The position numbers and the translations under genes are program-made. Below the pieces are notes generated by a model, which was not told the origin of the DNA, ran no database searches, and saw only the letters and a list, made by a program, of their open reading frames with translations. Shown piece after piece: positions 37,630 to 44,846 of a DNA stretch of 64,000 bases. Positions within the stretch are counted from its first letter, which is position 1. Each line of letters opens with the position of its first letter. Origin of the DNA: Erythrobacter sp. (lineage in GTDB: Bacteria > Pseudomonadota > Alphaproteobacteria > Sphingomonadales > Sphingomonadaceae); NCBI GenBank assembly GCA_024642565.1, contig JAHEAV010000003.1, forward strand, positions 62,001-126,000, read 5' to 3'.

Positions 37630-38910
37630 ATGAATGCTCCTTGGAAATCAGGCGCAGCAGGCAGTCGGGAACCTTTCGCTGCCTATATCTGCGACGAAGC
37701 CGCGCTGGACGTATTGCGCCCGGTCGTGATCGAAATGGGCTGGCAGTCGGAAAAATGCGCCAAGGGCGGCCTGCGTAACGCAGTGCAGTCCCTGTCGGTT
37801 TCGGCCAGTCCGAATATTCTGATGGTCGATCTGTCCGAAAGCGGTGATCCGCTCAACGACATCAATGCCCTGGCCGAGGTTTGCGAACCCGGCACGGTGG
37901 TGATTGCCGTAGGCCAGGTCAATGATGTGCGCCTTTACCGCGACCTGCTTGCCAGCGGTATCAACGATTATTTGCTCAAGCCGCTTTCGGCGAACCAATT
38001 GCGCGATTCACTGACCCAGGCTCAAGCCGTCTTTTCTGCGCCGAAATCATCGGATCCGGATGCGGCCAAACGCCACATCTCGACAGCTGTCGTCGGCACA
38101 AGGGGCGGCGTTGGCGCTTCAACCTTGGCCACATCGCTGGCCTGGCTGTTCAGCGCGGACCACAAGATCCCGACCGCGTTGCTCGACCTTGATGTCCATT
38201 TCGGCACCGGCGCACTTGCACTGGATCTGGAACCGGGCCGCGGATTAACCGACGCAATCGACAATCCCAGCCGGATCGACGGTTTGTTCATCGAGCGGGC
38301 AATGATCCGCGCGAATGACAATCTTGCCATCCTGTCTGCGGAAGCACCGATCAATTCACCGCTGATGACCGATGGTGCGGCATTTGTTCAACTGGAGGAA
38401 GAATTCCGCCAGGCGTTCGAGATGACCATGATCGATCTGCCGCGCAACATGCTGATCAACTTTCCGCACCTGCTTGCAGACGTGAATGTTGTGGTGCTGG
38501 CAACGGAGATGACTCTGGCTTCGGCTCGGGACACGATCCGTATCCTTTCCTGGCTTAAATCCAATGCCGCCCATGCGCAGCCATTGATTATCGCCAACAA
38601 GGTGCAAACTGGCCAGCTGGAAATCAGCAAAGCAGACTTCGAAGCGTCCATCGAGCGCAAGATCGATTTCTCGATCCCTTATGATGCCAAGGCCGCGGCC
38701 AATGCCGCAAAATTGGGCCAGACCTTCGCCGACGCCAATCGTTCGAGCAAATCGAGCGCGGTCATTCGGCAGGTTGCCGAGCGGATTATGGGCACGAGTG
38801 ACGAAGAAGCCGAAGGCGAAAAGCCCGGCAAAAAGAGCCTGCTGGGCAATTTTGACCTCAAGTCACTGCTCGCAAAGAAAGAAAAGTTCGCTCCGGTTCC
38901 GGCTGAGTGA
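37630..38910 (+). CDS. cpaE: Pilus assembly ATPase-like protein CpaE/TadZ
   Basis: This 426-residue cytosolic protein has a response-regulator-like N-terminal domain (residues about 15-135, ILMVDLSESGDPLNDI, SGINDYLLKPLSANQLRD) and a ParA/MinD-type ATPase domain with the deviant Walker A GTRGGVGASTLA near residue 157. TadZ proteins localise the Tad machinery to the pole. The C-terminal tail is Lys-rich (GKKSLLGNFDLKSLLAKKEK). In standard loci the next gene is cpaF; here the next gene is tadB, 97 bases later. Confidence 0.92.
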   Translation: MNAPWKSGAAGSREPFAAYICDEAALDVLRPVVIEMGWQSEKCAKGGLRNAVQSLSVSASPNILMVDLSESGDPLNDINALAEVCEPGTVVIAVGQVNDVRLYRDLLASGINDYLLKPLSANQLRDSLTQAQAVFSAPKSSDPDAAKRHISTAVVGTRGGVGASTLATSLAWLFSADHKIPTALLDLDVHFGTGALALDLEPGRGLTDAIDNPSRIDGLFIERAMIRANDNLAILSAEAPINSPLMTDGAAFVQLEEEFRQAFEMTMIDLPRNMLINFPHLLADVNVVVLATEMTLASARDTIRILSWLKSNAAHAQPLIIANKVQTGQLEISKADFEASIERKIDFSIPYDAKAAANAAKLGQTFADANRSSKSSAVIRQVAERIMGTSDEEAEGEKPGKKSLLGNFDLKSLLAKKEKFAPVPAE

Positions 38911-39007
38911 TCCGGGATAGTCGGCGCTTTGCCGATCCGGCAGAGCCGAAACGAACCGGATGTAAGTGAGCGATTGGTATGATGTGTTGGAAAGGCGGGA
39001 CTAAGTC

Positions 39008-39979
39008 ATGAGCATTTTTCAGCTCCTGCTGGTAATCTGCGGCCTGATGGGCCTGATGGTGATCGGCTATACGCTGCTCGTCGGCCCATCCGCCTCAAAG
39101 ACGGGTCAACGCCGGCTCGAAGCTGTGCGTTACCGGCATTCGGAAAACACCGACACAAAGGTCGAATCGCAACTCAAAAAGGCGATCGCATCGCGCAAGC
39201 CCAAGATGCATCAGATCAAGGGCTCGGGTTCACGCTCGGAAGCCCTGGCCACCCGGCTCGACCGGACCGGCAAGAAATGGACGCTTTCGCAATATCTTTA
39301 TTCGTCGTTGGGCTTGGCGCTGGCGATTACCGTATTGATTTACCTGCGTAGCGGGGCCGCCTTGCTGTCTCTGGGAGTCGGGTTGGTGATCGGTGCCGGT
39401 ATTCCGCACATGGTCGTCAATTTCCATATCAAACGGCGGACAAACCAGTTCAACACGAAGTTCCCCGATGCCATCGATCTTTTGGTACGCGGCCTTCGTT
39501 CAGGTCTGCCAGTCACGGAAACTCTGGGCGTGGTTGCCACAGAATTGCCCGGCCCTGTTGGCGCCGAATTCAAAGGCATTGTGGAACGGATCAAGATTGG
39601 TCGGACAATGGATGAAGCACTGCAGGAAACTGCAGACCGGCTTGGCATTCCGGAATTCAACTTCTTCTGTATCACTCTTGCCATCCAGCGCGAGACCGGC
39701 GGCAACCTGGCGGAGACGCTGTCCAATTTGGGCGAAGTTTTGCGCAAGCGTTCGCAGATGAAATTGAAGATTCGGGCAATGAGTTCGGAATCGAAGGCGT
39801 CAGCCTATATCGTTGGCGCCCTGCCCTTCATCGTGTTCGGCATGATCTGGTGGATCAATCCGAAGTATATCGGAACATTCTTCGTCGACGAACGGCTGAT
39901 GGTGATCGGCATGGGCGGCGCAGTGTGGATGGCTTTGGGCGCGTTCATTATGGCCAAAATGGTCAGCTTCGAAATCTGA
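39008..39979 (+). CDS. tadB: Type II secretion system F family protein TadB
   Basis: This 323-residue inner-membrane protein has a GspF/T2SSF domain (about residues 155-285, FPDAIDLLVRGLRSGLPVTE, LAIQRETGGNLAETLSNL). Hydrophobic segments lie at the N terminus (about 3-23), at 95-135 and at the C terminus (265-320). TadB and TadC form the platform on which the TadA/CpaF motor acts. The ribosome-binding region is AAAGGCGGG. It is the first gene after the gap where cpaF would be expected. Confidence 0.92.
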   Translation: MSIFQLLLVICGLMGLMVIGYTLLVGPSASKTGQRRLEAVRYRHSENTDTKVESQLKKAIASRKPKMHQIKGSGSRSEALATRLDRTGKKWTLSQYLYSSLGLALAITVLIYLRSGAALLSLGVGLVIGAGIPHMVVNFHIKRRTNQFNTKFPDAIDLLVRGLRSGLPVTETLGVVATELPGPVGAEFKGIVERIKIGRTMDEALQETADRLGIPEFNFFCITLAIQRETGGNLAETLSNLGEVLRKRSQMKLKIRAMSSESKASAYIVGALPFIVFGMIWWINPKYIGTFFVDERLMVIGMGGAVWMALGAFIMAKMVSFEI

Positions 39980-39994
39980 GCGAGGACAGGAACA

Positions 39995-41005
39995 ATGATC
40001 AATACCCCGCCCGGACCCACACTGCTCGGTTTCGACGTTATCCTCGTCGGGACGATCCTTGCCGGGATTGCGGCCCTTGCCGTCATCCTGGCGATTTATG
40101 CGGCAGTCACCGTGAAGGACCCGATGGCCAGCCGCGTGAAGGCGTTGAATGCCCGCCGCGATGAGCTGAAGGCCGGGATCGTCAAGGCCCATGCCAAGAA
40201 ACGCACAAGCCTGGTGCGCAAATCCGAGAGCACAGAGCGTGTGAAGGATGCACTGGCAAACATGAAGGTGCTTCAGCAGAGCCAGATCGAAGTGATCCAG
40301 CAAAAGCTGGCCTTTGCTGGGATCCGGAACAAGGAACTGGCAGTGGTGGTTATTTTTGCCCGCCTGGTCCTGCCGATTGTCCTCGGCGGGCTCGGCGCGC
40401 TGGTGTTCTATGGCTCCGACCTGTTTCCCGAGTGGGGCAGCTTCAAACGTTTCGCCGGCTTCGCGGTTATGGTGCTTATCGGCTACAAAGGCCCGGAAGT
40501 GTTTATCGGTAACAAGGCCAAGAAGCGGACTGATCTGATCCGCAAAGGCCTGCCAGATGCCCTCGATCTGTTGGTCATCTGTGCCGAAGCCGGCCTGACC
40601 GTTGACGCTGCGTTTAACCGGGTGGCCAAGGAATTGGGTCGGGCCTATCCCGAACTTGGCGATGAATTTGCCCTTACTGCAATCGAGCTTTCGTTCCTGA
40701 CCGAACGGCGGGCGGCGTTCAACAACCTCGCCTATCGTGTTAATCTGGAATCGGTCAAAGGCGTTGTCACGACCATGGTCCAGACCGAACGTTATGGTAC
40801 TCCGCTGGCGTCAGCCTTGCGCGTACTATCGGCGGAATTCCGCAACGAGCGGATGATGCGTGCGGAAGAAAAAGCTGCCCGTTTGCCAGCGATCATGACC
40901 ATACCTCTGATCCTGTTCATCCTGCCGGTGCTGTTCATTGTGATCCTTGGCCCGGCGGCCTGTTCGATCAGCGATGCCTTCGCGGCTAAGCCTGGGGGCG
41001 GGTAA
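39995..41005 (+). CDS. tadC: Type II secretion system F family protein TadC
   Basis: This 336-residue inner-membrane protein has the same fold as TadB: an N-terminal helix (LVGTILAGIAALAVILAIYAAV), a second pair near residues 115-165, the T2SSF domain with GLPDALDLLVICAEAGLTVDAAF and LAYRVNLESVKGVVTTMVQTE, and a C-terminal helix pair (MTIPLILFILPVLFIVILGPA). It starts 15 bases after tadB behind GAGGACAGGA. It is the last Tad gene here; tadD, tadE, tadF and tadG do not follow. Confidence 0.92.
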   Translation: MINTPPGPTLLGFDVILVGTILAGIAALAVILAIYAAVTVKDPMASRVKALNARRDELKAGIVKAHAKKRTSLVRKSESTERVKDALANMKVLQQSQIEVIQQKLAFAGIRNKELAVVVIFARLVLPIVLGGLGALVFYGSDLFPEWGSFKRFAGFAVMVLIGYKGPEVFIGNKAKKRTDLIRKGLPDALDLLVICAEAGLTVDAAFNRVAKELGRAYPELGDEFALTAIELSFLTERRAAFNNLAYRVNLESVKGVVTTMVQTERYGTPLASALRVLSAEFRNERMMRAEEKAARLPAIMTIPLILFILPVLFIVILGPAACSISDAFAAKPGGG

Positions 41006-41032
41006 CCTCAACCGGAAGCCCAGAAATACGCT

Positions 41033-41521
41033 TCAATCGGCCCCGTATGCGCTGTCTGCGCCTGCGGGGCCGAGTTTATTGGATTGATCGCGCAAACGCA
41101 GCAGCAAGCTTTCGAAGGTAACGCGCTCTTCGGCATTTAGTTGAGATAGCAAGCGGCGTTCCATATCGCGGGCCAGCGGCACGATGCGATCATGCATCGT
41201 CCAGCCATCACTGGTCAGGGCCAACATGTGGGAACGGCCATCCTGCGCATTGGGTTCACGGCTCGCCAGGCCCCGCTGTTCAAGCACCTTGCAGGCCCGA
41301 TTGACCGCAACCTTGTCCATCAAGGTCCGCTCTGTCAGTTGCCGCTGGGTCAGGGCGCCACCATCGCCAAGCACGGCCATGACCCGCCATTCGGTTACTT
41401 TCAGACCGAATTCACAGCGATACACCTGAGCAATACGATTACTGACCGCATTCGATGTAATCGAAAGCTGGTAAGGCAGAAACTTGGCAAGACTGAGAAC
41501 ATCGGTGCGCTTATCGGACAT
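41033..41521 (-). CDS. MarR family transcriptional regulator
   Basis: This 162-residue dimeric winged-helix regulator has the recognition helix in LTQRQLTERTLMDKVAVNRACKVLEQRGLASREP (about residues 65-98) and the wing NAQDGRSHMLALT. MarR proteins usually repress a nearby gene and release DNA on binding a small ligand; several bind CoA thioesters. It is convergent with tadC and lies downstream of the enoyl-CoA hydratase gene (72-base gap), so control of the fatty-acid-type genes is possible but unproven. The ATG at 41521 is preferred over upstream non-conserved codons. Confidence 0.88.
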   Translation of the reverse strand: MSDKRTDVLSLAKFLPYQLSITSNAVSNRIAQVYRCEFGLKVTEWRVMAVLGDGGALTQRQLTERTLMDKVAVNRACKVLEQRGLASREPNAQDGRSHMLALTSDGWTMHDRIVPLARDMERRLLSQLNAEERVTFESLLLRLRDQSNKLGPAGADSAYGAD

Positions 41522-41593
41522 GGAAATGGTTACTAGGGAAACCAAGCCTGAAAGCAAGTAAAGTTTGCGAGATCCACTTTTTTTGAACAGATA

Positions 41594-42466
41594 TTACTTA
41601 AAATCCGGTTCTTCCCACCAAGGATAGAAGTCCGGCATGTCTTGCGAAACTTTGGACGGAAACTGCGGAGGACGTTTTTCGAGGAAACTGCTAATTCCTT
41701 CGGCCGCATCGGCGGTCTTGGACAGTCGGTAGATGGCGCGGCTGTCTATCCGGTGCGCCATCATCGGGTGTTCGGTTGCCGAAAGGCGCCACATCATTGC
41801 GCGGGTCATCGCGACCGAAACAGGCGAGGCGTTGTCGGCAATCTCGCGCGCCAGCCCGTGTGCAGCATCCATGAGCTCCGCCTGAGGATGGACGGAACGG
41901 ACCAAGCCGCGATCCAGCGCTTCCTGCGCATCAAATATCCGGCCGGTCATGCACCATTCAAGCGCCGTCTGCATCCCGACCAGCCTAGGCAGGAACCAAC
42001 TTGATGCGGCTTCGGGAGTGATGCCGCGGCGAGCGAAGACAAAACCATAACGGGCACTGTCCGAGGCGAGCCGGACATCGAACGGCAATTGCATGGTTAC
42101 GCCAACCCCGACGGCAACCCCATTGCAGGCGCCAATCAGGGGTTTCTGCGAATTGAACAACCGCAGCACCAGGCGCCCACCGCCATCGCGCACACGGGGA
42201 TCGGACAGATCTTCGACCGGATTGGGGTCTGAAAAGACCTGACCGCCGCCTTCCGGCGTCAGATCGGCTCCAGCGCAAAAAGCCCGATCACCATGTCCTG
42301 TAAATATGACCGCTCGCACGCTGTCGTCCGCGTCGGTAACGTCCAGCGCATCGATACATTCGGTCATCATCGTGCGCGTGAAGGCATTCAACTTTTCCGG
42401 GCGGCTGAGGGTGATGACCGCAACACCGTCTGAAATGTCGAGCTTTATCTGCGTATAATCAGGCAT
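41594..42466 (-). CDS. Enoyl-CoA hydratase/isomerase family protein
   Basis: This 290-residue crotonase-fold protein shows the N-terminal VAVITLSRPEKLNAFTRTM, the oxyanion-hole segment FTGHGDRAFCAGADL (residues about 60-75) and the second hole GVAVGVGVTMQLPFDVRLAS. Members hydrate or isomerise enoyl-CoA thioesters in beta-oxidation or aromatic acid degradation; the specific reaction is not determined. The ATG at 42466 sits behind GGGAGACAGG. The upstream SDR gene is separated by an intrinsic terminator, so this gene probably has its own promoter. Confidence 0.88.
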   Translation of the reverse strand: MPDYTQIKLDISDGVAVITLSRPEKLNAFTRTMMTECIDALDVTDADDSVRAVIFTGHGDRAFCAGADLTPEGGGQVFSDPNPVEDLSDPRVRDGGGRLVLRLFNSQKPLIGACNGVAVGVGVTMQLPFDVRLASDSARYGFVFARRGITPEAASSWFLPRLVGMQTALEWCMTGRIFDAQEALDRGLVRSVHPQAELMDAAHGLAREIADNASPVSVAMTRAMMWRLSATEHPMMAHRIDSRAIYRLSKTADAAEGISSFLEKRPPQFPSKVSQDMPDFYPWWEEPDFK

Positions 42467-42486
42467 TCCTGTCTCCCGGAAATGAA

Positions 42487-42509
42487 AAGGGCGGCTCTGG
42501 GCCGCCCTT
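42487..42509 (-). terminator. Intrinsic terminator after the SDR gene
   Basis: On the minus strand AAGGGCGGC (42509 down to 42501) and GCCGCCCTT (42495 down to 42487) form a perfect 9-base-pair stem with a five-base loop, followed by TTC and ATTTCC; with the stem's own T's this gives a TTTT run. It lies a few bases after the SDR stop at 42516. Confidence 0.75.
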
Positions 42510-42515
42510 CGCGTG

Positions 42516-43301
42516 TTACCGTGGGGCCATCCGGATTGCACCGTCGAGCCGGACATCTTCGCCATTGAAATAGCCGTTCTCGATCATGCACATGGCCAGC
42601 ATGGCATATTCTTCGGCATTACCAAGGCGTTTCGGAAAGGGAACGCTTGCTGCCAGAGCTTCCTTTACCTGTGGCGGTGCCGCATTCATCAGCGGCGTGT
42701 TGAAGATACCCGGCAGGATTGTGTTGACGCGAATACCTTCGTTCATCAGGTCGCGCGCGATTGGCAAGGTCATGCCAATGACACCGCCCTTGGAAGCGGA
42801 ATAGGCTGCCTGACCGATCTGCCCATCTTCACCCGCAACGCTGGCAGTATTGACGATCGCGCCCCTGTCCCCGTCTTCGCTCAAGGGATCGAGCGCCATC
42901 ATGCCGGCCGCCGACTTGGCAATGCAGCGGAACGTACCGACGAGATTGATCTGGATTATCCAGTTGAATGCATCGAGCGGGAAATGTTTGATCTCGCCCG
43001 TATTCCGGTCCCGGCTGGCAGTCTTGATGGCGTTTCCGGTACCCGCACAATTGACCAGAATACGTTCCTGACCATGCGCGCTGCGGGCTTTGGCGAAACC
43101 GGCGTCTACCGAGGCGTCGTCCGTCACATTCACTTCGCAGAATATACCGCCGATTTCTGCCGCAACCTTGAGGCCTTTTTCTTCCTGAAGGTCGAATATC
43201 GCAACCTTTACGCCCTTGGCTGCGAGTGCCCGCGCTGTTGCTTCGCCAAGTCCCGACGCACCGCCAGTTACAACTGCAGGAGTATTTGCACCAACTTCCA
43301 T
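42516..43301 (-). CDS. SDR-family 3-hydroxyacyl-CoA dehydrogenase-like oxidoreductase
   Basis: This 261-residue short-chain dehydrogenase has the NAD-binding motif TGGASGLGEATARAL at residues 12-26, the NCAGTGNA segment, and the catalytic Ser (NTASVAGEDG) with Tyr and Lys in YSASKGG. The closest remembered relatives are HSD17B10-type 3-hydroxyacyl-CoA dehydrogenases. It follows the thiolase gene by 27 bases and precedes a terminator, giving a thiolase-SDR operon that together could perform the last two steps of beta-oxidation or isoleucine breakdown. Confidence 0.88.
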   Translation of the reverse strand: MEVGANTPAVVTGGASGLGEATARALAAKGVKVAIFDLQEEKGLKVAAEIGGIFCEVNVTDDASVDAGFAKARSAHGQERILVNCAGTGNAIKTASRDRNTGEIKHFPLDAFNWIIQINLVGTFRCIAKSAAGMMALDPLSEDGDRGAIVNTASVAGEDGQIGQAAYSASKGGVIGMTLPIARDLMNEGIRVNTILPGIFNTPLMNAAPPQVKEALAASVPFPKRLGNAEEYAMLAMCMIENGYFNGEDVRLDGAIRMAPR

Positions 43302-43328
43302 TACATTATCCTCTCAGATTCTTGATTC

Positions 43329-44501
43329 TCAAAGTGCCTCAACGATGGTGACATTGGCGACACCGCCGCCTTCGCACATCGTCTGAAGACCATATTTCTT
43401 GCCGCGCGCCTTCAGCGCATGGATCAGGGTCGCCATCAGTTTCGTGCCCGATGCACCCAATGGATGGCCCAGCGCAATCGCTCCGCCATTGACGTTAAGC
43501 CGTTCCGGATCGGCACCAGTGTGCTTGAGCCAGGCCAACGGCACGGATGCAAAAGCTTCATTCACTTCATACAGGTCAATATCATGGATCGACAGTCCGG
43601 CACGCTGCAATGCCCGGTCCGTTGCAAACAGCGGCTCCTCCAGCATGATCACCGGGTCACCCGCAGTAACCGTCAAATTGTGGATCCGGGCCATGGGAAT
43701 CAGACCGTGGTCTTTGAGCACTTGTTCGGAAACGATCAGCGCCGCGCTCGATCCGTCGCAGATCTGGCTCGACGATGCCGCAGTCAGGCGTCCCTTCTCA
43801 GTCAGCAATTTCACCGAGCCGATGCTTTCCAGCGTAGCATCGAAACGGATACCCTCGTCGATCAGATGCTGATCCTCGCCGTCGGGCGTTTGAATGGTGA
43901 CTGGCACGATTTCCTTGGCGAACGCTCCGCTCTGCGTCGCGGCAATCGCGCGGCGATGGCTTTCGAAGGCAAACCGGTCCAGATCATCCTTGGTCAGGCC
44001 GTGCTTGTCGACGATCATTTCCGCGCCCATAAACTGGGACCACATTATGCCGGGATATTTTTCTTCCAACCCGGGCGATTTATACATGCCCAGCCCTTCT
44101 TTCATGTGGAAACTGGCAGTTGAACCCATCGGTACTCGGCTCATGCTCTCGACGCCGGCCGCGATCACCACATCCTGCGTACCCGACATCACAGCTTGCG
44201 CCGCGAACTGGATCGCCTGTTGGGATGAACCGCATTGCCGGTCGATAGTAACGGCAGGCGTTGACTGCGGCAGTGTCTTCGACGCCAGAACAGCGTTGCG
44301 CCCGACCTGCATCGCCTGTTCGCCGCCCTGACTTACGCATCCCATGATGACATCATCAACGGTCCGCGGATCAATTCCTGTCCGCGAAACGAGTGCATCG
44401 AGCGTAACCGCGGCCAGATCGACCGGATGTACGCCAGCAAGGCGGCCACCCCGCCGGCCGCCGGCCGTACGCACCGCATCCACAATATAGGCTGCCGCCA
44501 T
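43329..44501 (-). CDS. Acetyl-CoA C-acyltransferase (thiolase)
   Basis: This 390-residue thiolase has the acyl-enzyme cysteine in TIDRQCGSSQQAI (near residue 88), the conserved NVNGGAIALGHPLGASG block near the C terminus and the final MCEGGGVANVTIVEAL with the base cysteine. It may cleave 3-ketoacyl-CoA (degradative) or condense acetyl-CoA. It is the first gene of the thiolase-SDR unit. The neighbourhood of beta-oxidation enzymes favours degradation. Confidence 0.93.
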   Translation of the reverse strand: MAAAYIVDAVRTAGGRRGGRLAGVHPVDLAAVTLDALVSRTGIDPRTVDDVIMGCVSQGGEQAMQVGRNAVLASKTLPQSTPAVTIDRQCGSSQQAIQFAAQAVMSGTQDVVIAAGVESMSRVPMGSTASFHMKEGLGMYKSPGLEEKYPGIMWSQFMGAEMIVDKHGLTKDDLDRFAFESHRRAIAATQSGAFAKEIVPVTIQTPDGEDQHLIDEGIRFDATLESIGSVKLLTEKGRLTAASSSQICDGSSAALIVSEQVLKDHGLIPMARIHNLTVTAGDPVIMLEEPLFATDRALQRAGLSIHDIDLYEVNEAFASVPLAWLKHTGADPERLNVNGGAIALGHPLGASGTKLMATLIHALKARGKKYGLQTMCEGGGVANVTIVEAL

Positions 44502-44846
44502 AGAAACGCTCTCCCGGAAAAAATTTCAGTTTTACCTTGCCACTCGGTTAGGATGCACCCTTGAACGGGTCAAGCGCTCTCCGAGCAAGGGGATCAGAAC
44601 ATTTTTGGCTCCGAATTTGCCGACTGTTGCATGAGACGCAACACTACTGTTGCGTGATCGCCACAGGGCAGGGTCAAATGCAACTGCGCCATTTGATTTC
44701 AATTGCCACTATGTGGTGTCTACCGCATTCAGAGAGGTAGACAGACGTGGGAAGGCTTTGCAAAAAAGCCGCCGATTCTGCTCTCAATTTGATCACGATC
44801 GTTGGCCGGGGGGTCATACGAGCAACCATCGGGGACTGTAATTACA
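44502..44846. other. Intergenic region between thiolase and TonB receptor 1
   Basis: This 345-base non-coding stretch is shared by two divergent genes. It contains the interleaved TGTTGC/GCAACA repeats at 44625-44655. I see no tRNA, small gene or clear -35/-10 pair in it. A short palindrome-poor stretch with AT-rich positions precedes the receptor start, which lacks a strong Shine-Dalgarno sequence. Confidence 0.6.
44625..44655. promoter_or_regulatory. Interleaved inverted repeats, candidate operator
   Basis: TGTTGC (44625-44630), GCAACA (44638-44643) and TGTTGC (44648-44653) form two overlapping inverted repeats with 7- and 4-base spacers; the second pair extends to a perfect 8-base match ACGCAACA/TGTTGCGT (44636-44643 and 44648-44655). 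The position between two divergent genes suits a regulator binding site. The cognate regulator is unknown. Confidence 0.4.
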
